Shown piece after piece: positions 44,166 through 56,519 of a stretch of DNA of 64,000 nt. Location: contig NZ_CP017718.1 of the NCBI RefSeq assembly GCF_001854405.1, positions 3,410,001 through 3,474,000 on the forward strand, read 5' to 3'. Made by a program: the position numbers and the translations under genes. The number at the start of each line of letters is the position of its first letter. Position 1 is the stretch's first letter. The DNA comes from Hyphomonas sp. Mor2 (lineage in GTDB: Bacteria; Pseudomonadota; Alphaproteobacteria; Caulobacterales; Hyphomonadaceae). Below the pieces are notes generated by a model that worked only from the letters and a program-made list of their open reading frames with translations, did no database searches and was not told where the DNA came from.

Positions 44166-44576
44166 TCAGCGAGTCGGCGATGGCGACAGGACTTCGTGAG
44201 TGAGGGTTTTCGCCAGCTGCCGGTTCATCCTGAACTCACCTGACAGTTCGTTCGGCCAGTTGAAGTACCACTTTCCGACAATCGTGCGGCCATCGTCAGA
44301 GATGGTGCCTTCACAATAGACCGGCTCCTGATCGAGGCCCTGATAGGTTTTCAGGAAGACAATTTCCTCACCATCAACGTGGCCGCGGAGGTCCGCGTCG
44401 AGTTCTTCCAGTTCCTGCTCCAGAAACGTGTTCGGCTCGAGCGACGTGCCGGTTACTCGATCGTCCACAATGCTCAGCCAGGCGGAAAACGGAGCGCCTG
44501 CGCGATCGTCAGAGTCGTGCCGAAAATGCCCGGACCAGACACCATTCAATAAGCAAGAATTACAATCTATCCCCAT
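44166..44576 (-). CDS. Hypothetical protein with N-terminal CxxC
   Basis: A 136-residue acidic protein with no signal peptide or membrane segment. It starts MGIDCNSCLLNGVWSGHFRHD (C5 and C8), followed by alternating short strands (AWLSIVDDRVTGTSLEP, LRGHVDGEEIVFLKTY, YCEGTISDDGRTIVGKWYF, GEFRMNRQ) that read like a small beta-barrel. I do not recognise a family. It is transcribed leftward behind gyrB after a 128-bp AT-rich gap, and its reading frame has normal codon usage. Confidence 0.6.
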   Translation of the reverse strand: MGIDCNSCLLNGVWSGHFRHDSDDRAGAPFSAWLSIVDDRVTGTSLEPNTFLEQELEELDADLRGHVDGEEIVFLKTYQGLDQEPVYCEGTISDDGRTIVGKWYFNWPNELSGEFRMNRQLAKTLTHEVLSPSPTR

Positions 44577-44704
44577 GCCTGTTTTATGTCAGACAATAGG
44601 TATTTTCCGCAAGTGGATTCGCGCAGTTATTGTGTGGTTTTTGAAAACTGTCACAAGAATAAGCGACACAAATACAGTTATGCCTAGTATTTGGACAAGT
44701 CTGC

Positions 44705-47329
<2,625 letters not shown>

Positions 47330-47342
47330 TTAGGAGACCGGA

Positions 47343-48281
47343 ATGAAGTGGATTTTGCGCCTGTTCGCTGCGATCATCTTTCTCGCAATCTCAGCCTATC
47401 TGGGGGCAGACCTGATGCTGAAACCGCTCAATGATGAGGCGCGAGGCAATGCGCCGGGTGCCTTTGCCGAGGTGACAGACGGTAAGCTGCATTACCGGCT
47501 CGAAGGCCCGGAAGGCGGCCCGCTAGTGGTGCTCGTGCACGGCTTTTCAACGCCGAACTTCATCTATCAGCAAAATGTCGAGGCACTGAATGCCGCTGGC
47601 ATGCGAACGCTGCGGTTCGATCATTTCGGGCGCGGATGGTCAGACCGTCCATCGGTCAAATATGATGTGGACTTTTACGACCGTGCGCTGACCGAGCTGC
47701 TGGATCAGTTGGCGATAGATGAGCCGTTCGGACTGGCCGGACTCTCCATGGGCGGACCGATCGTCGCCGAGTTCACCGCCCGGCATCCCGAGCGGGTCAA
47801 TAAACTGGTCCTGCTGGTGCCAGCAGGCCTCGACATTGCCGGCGCCGATAGCGGCGCAGCCAGGCTCGTACAAACCCCGATCATAGGCGATCTGGTCTGG
47901 CGCATGATCGGCAAGAACGTGTTGCTCGGCGATCCACAATATGATGAAAGCGCCCGCGCGCCCGAAGACCAACTTCAAGGCGACGTCACCGAACAGTTCA
48001 ACTATCGCGGTTATCTGCAGGCCTTGCTGTCCTCATTGCGACATATGCCCATGTCTGGCCGTGAGGAGACGTTCCAACGCGTGGCGGAGACCGGTATTCC
48101 CGTGCTCGCAATTTATGGCGCCAAGGACGAGACAGTGCTGATCTCCAGCGCGGCGCGTTTGCAGGGGCTCATCCCGGCGGCGGATGTGCGCGTGATTGAC
48201 GAGGGCGAACACGGGCTGAACTATCAGCACCACAAAACCGTCAATCCCTGGCTGGTCGAATTCTTTGTCGGGAGTGATTAA
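47343..48281 (+). CDS. Alpha/beta hydrolase with N-terminal membrane anchor
   Basis: A 312-residue hydrolase. Residues 1-25 form a hydrophobic anchor or uncleaved signal (WILRLFAAIIFLAISAYLGADLML). The alpha/beta domain shows VLVHGFSTPNF, the serine elbow GLSMGGPIVAEF, acid in YGAKDETV and histidine in DEGEHGLNYQHH. An AGGAGACCGG ribosome site precedes the ATG. It is the only rightward gene between gyrB and recF, which are usually neighbours, and its stop overlaps recF convergently by 4 bp. Substrate unknown; possibly an esterase or lipase-like enzyme. Confidence 0.85.
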   Translation: MKWILRLFAAIIFLAISAYLGADLMLKPLNDEARGNAPGAFAEVTDGKLHYRLEGPEGGPLVVLVHGFSTPNFIYQQNVEALNAAGMRTLRFDHFGRGWSDRPSVKYDVDFYDRALTELLDQLAIDEPFGLAGLSMGGPIVAEFTARHPERVNKLVLLVPAGLDIAGADSGAARLVQTPIIGDLVWRMIGKNVLLGDPQYDESARAPEDQLQGDVTEQFNYRGYLQALLSSLRHMPMSGREETFQRVAETGIPVLAIYGAKDETVLISSAARLQGLIPAADVRVIDEGEHGLNYQHHKTVNPWLVEFFVGSD

Positions 48282-49381
48282 GCGCCGTCCGGCGTGATCT
48301 CGACGCGCTGCGCGCGGTCTCCGAAGGCTTCGAACAAAAACGCTTCCGTGCCGGTCAGCCAGGCCTGACCGCCAAGCGCGATGAGCTCATCGAACAAGGC
48401 CGAGCGACGGTCGCGGTCGAGATGAGCGGCGGCCTCATCTAGCAGGATGAGCGGGCTAGGACCTTCGCCATCATCGGCCAGCGCGCGCGCGGAGGCGAGG
48501 ATCAAACCAATCAACAAGGCCTTCTGCTGGCCTGTGGAGGCGTCACCAGCTGGCGCCTGGGTCGGGCGGTGGATGACGGACAGGTCGGTGCGGTGCGGGC
48601 CTGACAGTGTGCGCCCAGCGCCCTGATCGCGATAGCGGCCCTTGGCAAGGGACTCTGCGATCACATCCATTATGTCGAACAGGCTGGCCCCCTCCATTGC
48701 CGCCTGCTCAGCCTCACCCTCAAGCGCCAGATCACCTTTCGGGAAATAGCCTTCCGGGCGCGCATCAATCGCAGCTTGCAAGGCATTCAGTACCAGAGCC
48801 CTGTTGGTCGCGATGACCGCGCCAGCTTCAGCCATGCGGCGCTCAATCGCGTCGGCCCAGGCCGGGTCGACCCGTCCGCGCTCCAGCAGGGCATTGCGCT
48901 CCCGCATCGCTTTTTCGTACCGCCCGGACACGCTGCCATGTCCGGGAATGTGAGCCATCACTTGTCGATCGAAGAATCGACGGCGTTCACTTGCCCCGCC
49001 GCGAAATACGCTATCCATGTTCGGCGTCAGCCAGACAATGCGAATGAGATCGGCCAGGTCAGTCGCGGTGGCCGGGGCGCCGTCGAGCCGAATGGTGCGC
49101 TTGTTGCCGCCTTCGCCGGTCTCCAGGCCAACGCCGATCTTGCGATCTTCATCCAGTGTGGCCGACACCGTCCAGCCTTCAGCTGCACCATGCCTCGTCA
49201 TGTCCGGCAGGGCCGCAGCGCGCAGACCGCGACCTGGGCCAAGCTGACTGATCGCTTCCAGAATATTGGTCTTTCCCGCCCCGTTAGAGCCCCACAGGCA
49301 GACGGGCCGGGCATCCAGCTTCAGATCGAGCGCCGCATGGCTGCGGAAATTGGTCAGGCGAAGACGGGTAAGAGCGGTCAC
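48278..49381 (-). CDS. recF: DNA replication and repair protein RecF
   Basis: SMC-like ATPase that helps load RecA at stalled forks and gaps. The 367-residue protein has Walker A GSNGAGKTNILEAIS, signature ASTGQQKALLIGLILA and Walker B LILLDEAAAHLD, as in RecF. The GTG start shares one base with the dnaN TAG stop, so translation is coupled. Part of the dnaA-dnaN-recF set. Confidence 0.96.
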   Translation of the reverse strand: MTALTRLRLTNFRSHAALDLKLDARPVCLWGSNGAGKTNILEAISQLGPGRGLRAAALPDMTRHGAAEGWTVSATLDEDRKIGVGLETGEGGNKRTIRLDGAPATATDLADLIRIVWLTPNMDSVFRGGASERRRFFDRQVMAHIPGHGSVSGRYEKAMRERNALLERGRVDPAWADAIERRMAEAGAVIATNRALVLNALQAAIDARPEGYFPKGDLALEGEAEQAAMEGASLFDIMDVIAESLAKGRYRDQGAGRTLSGPHRTDLSVIHRPTQAPAGDASTGQQKALLIGLILASARALADDGEGPSPLILLDEAAAHLDRDRRSALFDELIALGGQAWLTGTEAFLFEAFGDRAQRVEITPDGA

Positions 49382-50499
49382 TAGACCCGCAGCGGCATCA
49401 ACACGTATTGCGCGCTGGCATCGCCCGGGTCGAGCACCAGGGCAGGGCTTGCCGGATCATTGAACAGGAAGCGTGCGTCTTCCGCTTCGATCTGAGCGGC
49501 GACATCCAGCAAGTATTTGGCGTTGAAGCCGATATCCATGCCGTCGGCCTGATAGTCGCATTCAATCTCTTCATGACCCTGGCCGGTTTCGGCACTGTTC
49601 ACCGCTAGCGTCAGCTTGCCTTCCGAGATGGAGAGTTTCACGGAGCGCGACCGCTCAGCCGAAACCGTGGCGACGCGGTCCACGGCCGCTTCGAACAATT
49701 TGTTGTCGATGATCATCGCCTTCTCGTTCCCTTTCGGGATGACCCGGGCATAGTCCGGGAAAGAGCCATCGATCAGTTTCGACGTCAGTTGCGCGCGCCC
49801 GGCCTTGAACACGACCTTGGTGTCAGACACCGAGACCGAGACATCGCCATCTTCGCTATCGATCAGGCGGCGCGCTTCGCCAACTGCCTTGCGCGGAACG
49901 ATCACACCCTCAAGCGTTTCAGCGCCTTTCGGAGCGTCCACTTCAGACAAAGCCAGACGGTGGCCGTCAGTGGCCACGGTGCGCAGCTTCTTGCCACCAT
50001 CTGTATCCGCGGTGTGGAGATACACGCCATTCAGATAATAGCGCGTCTCTTCGGTCGAGATGGCAAATCGGGTCTTGTCGATGAGGCGGCGCAGATCCGC
50101 GGCTTCGAGGTCAAACTCTGTCGCGTCTTCATCTGGCACCATGGTCTGGAAATCGCCCGCAGGGAGCGTCGGAAGCTTGAACTCCGACCGGCCGGAACTG
50201 ATGACCAGCTGTCGCGACTCTCCGTCATATTCCAGCGCCACATCTGCGCCGGTTGGCAGTTTGCGGACAACATCAAACAGGGTCCCGGCAGGGGCGGTCA
50301 CCGCGCCTTCAGTGGAGATTTTCGCATCAGCATGATCGACGGCTTCAATATCGAGATCGGTCGCCGTGAAGCGGACTTCCTTGCCGGTCGCTTCGACCAG
50401 GATGTTGGACAGGATCGGGATCGTATTGCGGCGCTCCACGACATTCTGGACATGTCCCAGCGCATTCAAGAGCGCACCACGTTCGATCGTCAGTTTCAT
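49381..50499 (-). CDS. dnaN: DNA polymerase III subunit beta (sliding clamp)
   Basis: Ring-shaped processivity clamp of DNA polymerase III. The 372-residue protein begins MKLTIERGALLNALGHVQNVVERRNTIPILSNILVEA, as in clamps, contains DTRYYLNGVYLH-like ETRYYLNGVYLHTADTD and RLALSEVDAP, and ends with the conserved QYVLMPLRV. Encoded 153 bp downstream of dnaA on the same strand. Confidence 0.97.
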   Translation of the reverse strand: MKLTIERGALLNALGHVQNVVERRNTIPILSNILVEATGKEVRFTATDLDIEAVDHADAKISTEGAVTAPAGTLFDVVRKLPTGADVALEYDGESRQLVISSGRSEFKLPTLPAGDFQTMVPDEDATEFDLEAADLRRLIDKTRFAISTEETRYYLNGVYLHTADTDGGKKLRTVATDGHRLALSEVDAPKGAETLEGVIVPRKAVGEARRLIDSEDGDVSVSVSDTKVVFKAGRAQLTSKLIDGSFPDYARVIPKGNEKAMIIDNKLFEAAVDRVATVSAERSRSVKLSISEGKLTLAVNSAETGQGHEEIECDYQADGMDIGFNAKYLLDVAAQIEAEDARFLFNDPASPALVLDPGDASAQYVLMPLRV

Positions 50500-50565
50500 C
50501 TCATCATCCCTTTGCCGGTTATCCGGTCTTGCCCGCTTCCGTTGATCGCTTTTCCAGACGAATCA

Positions 50566-50589
50566 GCCCGCTCCAGAATGGGAGCGGGC
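50566..50589 (-). other. Hairpin in the dnaA-dnaN intergenic region
   Basis: GCCCGCTCC (50566-50574) pairs perfectly with GGAGCGGGC (50581-50589) over a 6-nt loop. No T-run follows on the minus strand, so it may partly attenuate or stabilise dnaA mRNA ahead of dnaN rather than terminate fully. Confidence 0.4.
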
Positions 50590-50652
50590 CGCTAAAATCA
50601 CGAATTCACAGTGAAATGCAAGTCCTTGCAGATCCTCACCTGTGGATCGGTC

Positions 50653-52113
50653 TTATTCGTGTCCTGCCAGACGATCGAAGACGGCGTTTTTCACCCGTTC
50701 GATTTCATCGCTCATATCGCGATCACCCTTGTCCAGCGCCTTCTTGATCTTGCGATAGGCATGAAGAACCGTGGTGTGGTCCTTCTTCTTGTAGGCGGTT
50801 GCGATCTGCGGGAAGGATTTGTCGGTCATGACCCGTGACAGGTACATGGCCACCTGACGCGGATGACAGATCGTACGGACCTTGCTGGAGCTTTCAATGT
50901 CGGATTTTGAGATCCGGTAGACATCCATACAGGTGCGCTTGATTTCGTCGAGCGTCGGCGTTCTCGGCTCACCCGCAATCCGGCGAATGACCGTCTCCAG
51001 CATTTCCGGGGTCGGCGCGAGCTCGCCATATCCGGTCTCGAGCTGCAGGCTCCACAATACTCCGCACAGTTCACGTCCAGCGCCGCGGATCGTGGCAACG
51101 ATGCGATCCACCATTGCGTCGGTCAGGGCGAAGTTCGGCGTGTCCTTGGCGATCAGGTCGACGTGACGGCGAATGATGGCCTTGCGCATCTCATCGTCGG
51201 GCATCGCCACTTCCACGGAGGCGGCGCCCTTGATCTCGCCAGCGAGTTCCTTGGAGAGGCCGACCATGTCGCCAGGGGCGGCGTCGGCGGTGATGATCAC
51301 GTGCCCGCCCATGGACGTCACAGCTCGCAGCGCCCCGAAGAAGGCCTTGTCTGTCTTCGCCTTGCCGGCAATCCAGTGCAGGTCGTCAATCATCAGCAGA
51401 TCGTTCTGCTTCACATAGGCCTGCAGCGCAGATGTATCGCCTGCGCGGGCATCCGTGACAAAGCGCGTCATGAATTCTTCGGCTGAGATGTAAGCCAGGC
51501 GACGTCCGTCTCCCTTGCGAGCGGTTTCCGCTTCCACGGCCTTGAGCAGGTGGGTCTTGCCGGTGCCCGGTTCGCCGTAAATCACGATCACACCGGCCGG
51601 AATGGGGGCGCCTTTGGCGAGACGCTTGCCGAGCCCGACGGCGCGCGCATTCGACGGCCCGGTAACCAGGGTCGAAAAGGTCATTGCGTGGCCGATGGCG
51701 GCGGTCGCTTCCATCTGGGTTTCGTCCAGATCATCTTCGTCGACGCGGGCGCTTTCAATCAGCCATGGATCGCCGACCACCTCGCGGACGTCTGCAGGTA
51801 CGCGGCTCCACAGCTCGAATTTGAGTTTCCGACTCTTCGGATCAATTTTTTGCCACGCCTGCTGCAACGGGCGCTCAAAGCTGGTGACCACGCGGTCCAG
51901 CGTCAATTGATCCGGGGCGGCGATGACGATCGCTTTATTCACTTCTGCGACAAATCTGAGATCTGTCAGCCATTGCTGTGAGTTTTCCGGTGTCGTCTTT
52001 GCTTGCATCGCCTCAAGCGATTTTGACCATAGCGCTTTGGCGCCCAGTTGGTCATTTCTAACGTTCACCCCAGTTGCGGGCTTCTGCTCCCCAACCCCAT
52101 ACGTCAGCCCCAT
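50653..52113 (-). CDS. dnaA: Chromosomal replication initiator DnaA, divergent box VII
   Basis: DnaA binds origin DnaA boxes and, as an ATP-bound oligomer, melts DNA. The 486-residue protein has N-terminal domain I (about 28-105), AAA+ domain (about 140-350) with Walker A GEPGTGKTH (180-188), Walker B LLMIDDLHW (D243-D244) and sensor II R347 (GRELCG), and domain IV with KKDHTTVLHAYRKI (H446, T447, T448). Gapless alignment with E. coli DnaA around sensor I puts E289 and E293 where box VII R281 and the arginine finger R285 are expected. E. coli R399 corresponds to K411. AAGGA precedes the ATG. The position before dnaN-recF and after rpsT leaves no doubt about identity. Confidence 0.93.
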   Translation of the reverse strand: MGLTYGVGEQKPATGVNVRNDQLGAKALWSKSLEAMQAKTTPENSQQWLTDLRFVAEVNKAIVIAAPDQLTLDRVVTSFERPLQQAWQKIDPKSRKLKFELWSRVPADVREVVGDPWLIESARVDEDDLDETQMEATAAIGHAMTFSTLVTGPSNARAVGLGKRLAKGAPIPAGVIVIYGEPGTGKTHLLKAVEAETARKGDGRRLAYISAEEFMTRFVTDARAGDTSALQAYVKQNDLLMIDDLHWIAGKAKTDKAFFGALRAVTSMGGHVIITADAAPGDMVGLSKELAGEIKGAASVEVAMPDDEMRKAIIRRHVDLIAKDTPNFALTDAMVDRIVATIRGAGRELCGVLWSLQLETGYGELAPTPEMLETVIRRIAGEPRTPTLDEIKRTCMDVYRISKSDIESSSKVRTICHPRQVAMYLSRVMTDKSFPQIATAYKKKDHTTVLHAYRKIKKALDKGDRDMSDEIERVKNAVFDRLAGHE

Positions 52114-52489
52114 AAGATGTTCCTTTCTTATCCATTTTTTTGTTCATCTTGGCGACCGAGCGGAAGAGACACACGACCTCTGTTCAAGCCCCTAAGAGCC
52201 TGCTACAAAATACGCTGTATACAGAAGGTCATTCCGTCGATGGGTTCAGTAAAACAGAGACGGTTTTTCCTTGCAACTGAAGAAACTTCAAAGACCTGCG
52301 TAGACTCCTAGTTGACTCGGTTAAAGCCCTTGAAGAATCACGTGAAAATAATTCGAAAAAGATGTGCTTGACAGGTTTCGATGCCCTGTCACTGCAACAG
52401 TTTCGGCCTTTGTTCTGTCAATGGCCAAAGCGACCGACTTTTGTGGACAAATGTCAATTGAGAGACCGGGAATGTTTCCGGGACACAGG
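52114..52489. promoter_or_regulatory. Upstream region of dnaA (rpsT-dnaA gap), regulatory, origin role unproven
   Basis: The gap between rpsT and dnaA is 449 bp; this part precedes the rpsT terminator. It holds TGACAGG/CCTGTCA, a 7-bp inverted repeat with a 9-nt loop (52369-52391). One DnaA-box-like TGTGGACAA lies at 52442-52450 (one mismatch to the strict consensus). TTGACA-like -35 elements are present on the minus strand without a convincing -10. I see no cluster of DnaA boxes, so an origin is not supported here. Open frames in this stretch read through the rpsT terminator and look spurious. Confidence 0.45.
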
Positions 52490-52524
52490 GCAAAGAAAAG
52501 CCCGCATGGCGAGGCCAGCGGGCT
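52490..52524 (-). terminator. Rho-independent terminator of rpsT
   Basis: On the minus strand AGCCCGC and GCGGGCT form the outer stem and TGGC/GCCA the inner stem, followed by TTTTCTTT. It lies about 40 bp after the rpsT stop. Confidence 0.9.
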
Positions 52525-52562
52525 ATGCATATTCGTCTGTGCAGGGACAGTCTTTTTGCGTC

Positions 52563-52826
52563 TTAACCCATCGCCTTGACGCGGGCTGACAAGCGCGAAA
52601 CCTTGCGCGCAGATGTGTTCTTGTGAATGACACCCTTACCGGCGGCGCGCATGATTTCCGGTTGTGCGGCTTTCAGCGCTTCAGCGGCGGCGGACTTGTC
52701 GCCAGACTCGATCGCTTCTTCAACTTTGCGAACATAGGTGCGCATGCGAGAGCGGCGGTTCTTGTTCACTTCGGTGCGCGCAGCGATCTTGCGCACCATC
52801 TTCTTGGCTGATTTCGTGTTCGCCAT
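52563..52826 (-). CDS. rpsT: 30S ribosomal protein S20
   Basis: Primary 16S rRNA-binding protein of the small subunit. The 87-residue basic protein starts [36 protein letters not shown] and ends with the conserved [29 protein letters not shown] precedes the ATG. It is monocistronic: its own promoter upstream and a strong terminator downstream. Adjacent position to dnaA is standard for Alphaproteobacteria. Confidence 0.97.
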   Translation of the reverse strand: MANTKSAKKMVRKIAARTEVNKNRRSRMRTYVRKVEEAIESGDKSAAAEALKAAQPEIMRAAGKGVIHKNTSARKVSRLSARVKAMG

Positions 52827-52865
52827 CAAAAACTCCTTTGGTCGCCCTATCTGGCGAAGAGGCGG

Positions 52866-52894
52866 TAAGTACATAAACCACCCTTGGGCGTCAA
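52866..52894 (-). promoter_or_regulatory. Predicted promoter of rpsT
   Basis: Minus-strand -35 TTGACG and weak -10 TACTTA separated by 17 bp, 40 bp before the start codon. Confidence 0.5.
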
Positions 52895-52960
52895 CCGCTG
52901 GGGGCCAGAGGAAGTGAAGATTCTTCTGACTCTTTTTGAAGGCGCGTCGGAGCGGCGTGC

Positions 52961-53737
52961 TTACTGGTTTTTGAAATGCGCCTGGCGCTTGTCGACGAAG
53001 GCTTCCATGCCTTCTTTCTGATCCTCAGTTGCGAACAGGGAATGAAACAGGCGGCGCTCGAACATCACGCCCTGGCTGAGCGGCGTTTCATAGGCCGTAT
53101 TGACCATTTCCTTGGTCAGCATCGCTGCCGCACGCGGCATGGAGGCGATCTTCTTTGCGACGGCCTTGGCTTCGTCAAGCAGGTCATCGACCGGGACAAT
53201 GCGAGAGACCAGACCGCAGCGCTCGGCTTCCTCTGCATCCATCATCCGGCCCGTGAGGCACATTTCCATCGCCTTGGATTTGCCCGCAAAGCGGGTGAGG
53301 CGCTGCGTGCCTCCGGCGCCGGGTGACACCCCAATGGTGATTTCAGGCTGACCAAACTTGGCCTTTTCACCGGCCAGAATGAAGTCGCACATCATGGCGA
53401 GCTCGCATCCACCGCCCAGCGCATAGCCGTTCACCGCCGCGATCAGCGGTTTGCGCATCCGCGCCGCGCGCTCCCAGTTGCGGGTGATGAAGTCGCTATA
53501 ATAGGCATCCATATAGGACTGATCGCGCATTTCCTTGATATCGGCACCAGCGGCAAAGGCTTTCTTGGACCCGGTGAGGACGATGCAGCCAATCTCCGCA
53601 TCATTGTCGAACCGGTCCAGCGCCGCGGTCAATTCGTCCATCAATTGGTTATTGAACGCGTTCAAGGCGTCAGGGCGGTTCAGAGTGATGACAGCGACTC
53701 CGCCGTCCACTTCCGTCAAAAGCGTCTCATAGGCCAT
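52961..53737 (-). CDS. Enoyl-CoA hydratase
   Basis: Crotonase-family hydratase of about 258 residues adding water to 2-enoyl-CoA in fatty acid oxidation. It shows [14 protein letters not shown], the oxyanion-hole segment [11 protein letters not shown], and both catalytic glutamates in their contexts: [20 protein letters not shown] and [21 protein letters not shown]. Total identity to the short-chain hydratases is typical. A TTG three codons upstream was rejected because it abuts the ribosome site. In this organism it could also supply 3-hydroxyacyl-CoA to the PHA pathway (inference). Confidence 0.92.
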   Translation of the reverse strand: MAYETLLTEVDGGVAVITLNRPDALNAFNNQLMDELTAALDRFDNDAEIGCIVLTGSKKAFAAGADIKEMRDQSYMDAYYSDFITRNWERAARMRKPLIAAVNGYALGGGCELAMMCDFILAGEKAKFGQPEITIGVSPGAGGTQRLTRFAGKSKAMEMCLTGRMMDAEEAERCGLVSRIVPVDDLLDEAKAVAKKIASMPRAAAMLTKEMVNTAYETPLSQGVMFERRLFHSLFATEDQKEGMEAFVDKRQAHFKNQ

Positions 53738-53837
53738 TCGTGCCAATTTCCTTGTCTTGCTCAGCCCACGCCGTCTTGCGCGGCGTATATCAGCCGGAGT
53801 CTGTAGAATATATTCAGACAGGCGTCGATAGCCGGGA

Positions 53838-56519
53838 TCAGGTCCGGTCCTTGAGCTTGTAGATCAGGTCGAGCGCCTCGCGCGGGGTCAGGCTGTCCGG
53901 ATCCACCGTTTCGAGCAGGTTGAGCGCTGGATGGTCAGCAGCCAGCGCTTCTGGCGCATCTTCCGTCTCGGTGATCGCGGCGAACAAAGGCAGCGTTTCC
54001 ATGGCATCCGGCGCTGCTTCAAGCTGTTTCAGCACTTGCTCAGCGCGTTTGACGGCGCGCGCGGGCAGTCCAGCCAGGCGCGCCACCTGGACTCCATAAG
54101 AGCGATCCGCGGGGCCGGGCTGAACATCATGCAGGAAGACCAATTCGTCTTTCCATTCCTTGGCGCGCAAGGAGAGGTTGGTGGCCGAGGGCAAGTCGTC
54201 TGCCAGGCTGGTCAGCTCATGATAATGCGTCGCGAACAGCGCCCGGCACTTATTGGTATTGTGCAAATGCTCCACCGCCGCCCAGGCAATGGCCAGGCCG
54301 TCATAGGTCGACGTGCCACGTCCGACCTCATCGAGGATGACAAAGGACTGCGCTGTCGCTTGAGTCAGGATGGCGGCGGTTTCGACCATCTCAACCATGA
54401 AGGTCGAGCGTCCGCGTGAGAGATCGTCGCTGGCGCCAACGCGTGAGAAGACCCGGTCGGCGATTCCAACGGTCAGCTGGCGGGCTGGCACGTACAGGCC
54501 GGCTTGCGCGAGGATCACAGCGAGGCAAGCCTGACGCAGATAGGTCGACTTACCGGCCATGTTCGGACCCGTGACCAGGGCCAGCCGCGCCCCTGAATCT
54601 CCACTTGCATCGAGGGTCAGATCATTGGCCGTAAATCCGTCTCCTTGCTTGCGCAGCGCTGCTTCAACAACCGGATGGCGCAACCCTTTCGCCGCGAAAA
54701 CGGGGTCCGCCGAAAGCGTGGGGCGGACCCCGTTGGTCTCGCTCGCCCATTCGGCATTTGCCGCGGCTGTATCGATTTCAGCCAGCGCCAGTGCCGCCGC
54801 ACTCAGTGTCTCTGATTGGGCTTCAACGCGCCCACAGAAGGTTTCAAAAATAGCCAGCTCGCGCCCTTTGGCGACATCGTCGGCCCGCGAAATCTTTCCA
54901 GCCAGCTCGGAGAGTTCGGTGGTCGAGAAGCGGACATTTGAGGCCAGGGTCTGACGGTGAATGAAGGTCTCAGCCAAAGGCGGCTGCATCATCGGGTCAG
55001 CGTGACGTGCCGAGACATCGATAAAATAGCCCAGCACATTGTTGAACTTGATCTTCAGTCCGGCAATGCCGGTGTCATCAGCATATCGGGTTTGCAGCTG
55101 CGCGATGATCTGCCGGCTATCGGATTTCAGCGCGCGCGCCTCATCCAGCGCTTCGTCCCAGCCTGTCGCGATGAAGCCGCCATCGCGGGCCAGGGTGGGC
55201 AAGTCATCGGCGAGCGCCCGCGAGAGGTCGGCGACAAGTGCGGCAAGGTCCGGCGCATTGGTCAGGGTCAGTGCTTGCAAGGCGGTTTCGAGCAGTGGGG
55301 GTGGGTGGGTTGCCGCACGCGCCACTTCGGCCACGGCATGCTCACCCGCCCGCAAGGCCGCAGAGATCGCGGCCAGGTCTCTCGGACCGCCTCGCCCCAG
55401 ACGAATGCGGGCCCGGGCGCGTTCAAGGTCCGGCGCGGCTTTCAGCGCGGCGCGGACAGCCTCACGCAAGTGATCATTGGCAAGGAAATAGGCGATGGCG
55501 TCATGGCGCGCGCTGATCTCAGCGGCATCGGTTTCCGGCCGGGCGATGCGTGCGGCCAGCAAACGAGCGCCGGGCGCCGTCAGGGTGCGATCGATCGTGG
55601 CGAGCAGCGTGCCACGACGACTGCCGTCCAGGGCTGTATCGATCTCCAGACTGGCTCGCGTGGCCGGATCTATGGAGAGCCCCTGTGTCGAGGTCGATCG
55701 CCGCGGCGGGTCGAGGCGAATGTCATCGCCAGCCTGGGTGATGGAGAGATAATCCAGCAACAATCCGCAGGCGGCGAGCTCCGCCTTGCTGAACACGCCA
55801 AAGGACTCCAGCGCGGCGATCTTGAACGCATCTTTCAACAGGCGCTCACCGGACTTCGCCGAAGCCGCGCCGTTGGGGCGATAGGTTTGCGACAGGCGCA
55901 AGGTTTCCTGCGCCAGGCGGACAAGAGGCTTGTCGGCATCGCTTTCCGTGATCAGCAATTCCGTGACCGGTAAGGCGCCCAGCGTTTCGCCATAGGTTTC
56001 GGGTGAGAACGCGCGCACTTCAAAATGACCGGTCGAAACATCGCAGGCGGCCAACGCCGCCTCGGCACCGCCCGCCGCAAACGCCACTGCGACCAGCGCC
56101 TGCCCCCGGCGCGGCGGCAGAAGACTGTCTTCGGTAATCGTGCCTGGCGTGACAATCCGCACAATCTCGCGATTCACGATCGCCTTCGATCCGCGCTTCT
56201 TGGCTTCGGCGGGACTTTCGGTCTGTTCGCACACGGCCACCCGCTCGCCGGCCTTGATCAAGCGCGCCAGATACCCCTCGGCTGCATGATAGGGAACGCC
56301 CGCCATCGGAATGGGTTTGCCGTCGTGCTCACCTCTTGACGTTAAAGTGATGTCGAGGATTTCAGCCGCTCGCACGGCATCTTCGAAGAACAATTCGTAG
56401 AAGTCGCCCATGCGAAAAAACAAGAGTGCATCGTCATGCTGCGCTTTGATGGCAAGGTATTGCGCCATGAACGGCGTTGGCGCTTTTGGCTTTTTCACGG
56501 AAGCGGCGGTGTCAGGCAC
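53838..56519 (-). CDS. mutS: DNA mismatch repair protein MutS
   Basis: Mismatch-recognition ATPase. The 893-residue protein has the mismatch-contacting [15 protein letters not shown] (Phe-x-Glu type DFYELF), and [25 protein letters not shown]. The ATPase shows Walker [14 protein letters not shown], Walker [22 protein letters not shown], and [12 protein letters not shown]. Length and layout are standard for MutS1. The start lies 118 bp from the divergent maeB start. Confidence 0.97.
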   Translation of the reverse strand: MPDTAASVKKPKAPTPFMAQYLAIKAQHDDALLFFRMGDFYELFFEDAVRAAEILDITLTSRGEHDGKPIPMAGVPYHAAEGYLARLIKAGERVAVCEQTESPAEAKKRGSKAIVNREIVRIVTPGTITEDSLLPPRRGQALVAVAFAAGGAEAALAACDVSTGHFEVRAFSPETYGETLGALPVTELLITESDADKPLVRLAQETLRLSQTYRPNGAASAKSGERLLKDAFKIAALESFGVFSKAELAACGLLLDYLSITQAGDDIRLDPPRRSTSTQGLSIDPATRASLEIDTALDGSRRGTLLATIDRTLTAPGARLLAARIARPETDAAEISARHDAIAYFLANDHLREAVRAALKAAPDLERARARIRLGRGGPRDLAAISAALRAGEHAVAEVARAATHPPPLLETALQALTLTNAPDLAALVADLSRALADDLPTLARDGGFIATGWDEALDEARALKSDSRQIIAQLQTRYADDTGIAGLKIKFNNVLGYFIDVSARHADPMMQPPLAETFIHRQTLASNVRFSTTELSELAGKISRADDVAKGRELAIFETFCGRVEAQSETLSAAALALAEIDTAAANAEWASETNGVRPTLSADPVFAAKGLRHPVVEAALRKQGDGFTANDLTLDASGDSGARLALVTGPNMAGKSTYLRQACLAVILAQAGLYVPARQLTVGIADRVFSRVGASDDLSRGRSTFMVEMVETAAILTQATAQSFVILDEVGRGTSTYDGLAIAWAAVEHLHNTNKCRALFATHYHELTSLADDLPSATNLSLRAKEWKDELVFLHDVQPGPADRSYGVQVARLAGLPARAVKRAEQVLKQLEAAPDAMETLPLFAAITETEDAPEALAADHPALNLLETVDPDSLTPREALDLIYKLKDRT

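Noticed and set aside
50566-50589. The dnaA-dnaN hairpin as a full terminator
   Set aside because: No T-run on the minus strand and dnaN needs expression; kept only as a structural element.
49789-50595. A 268-codon plus-strand frame opposite dnaN
   Set aside because: dnaN is conserved along its full length and the shadow has no features of its own.
52321-52530. A 69-codon minus-strand frame between rpsT and dnaA
   Set aside because: It begins inside the rpsT terminator hairpin and its product has no plausible features.
54957-55973. A 338-codon plus-strand frame opposite mutS
   Set aside because: mutS is full length with all motifs; the antisense frame is a GC-rich artefact.
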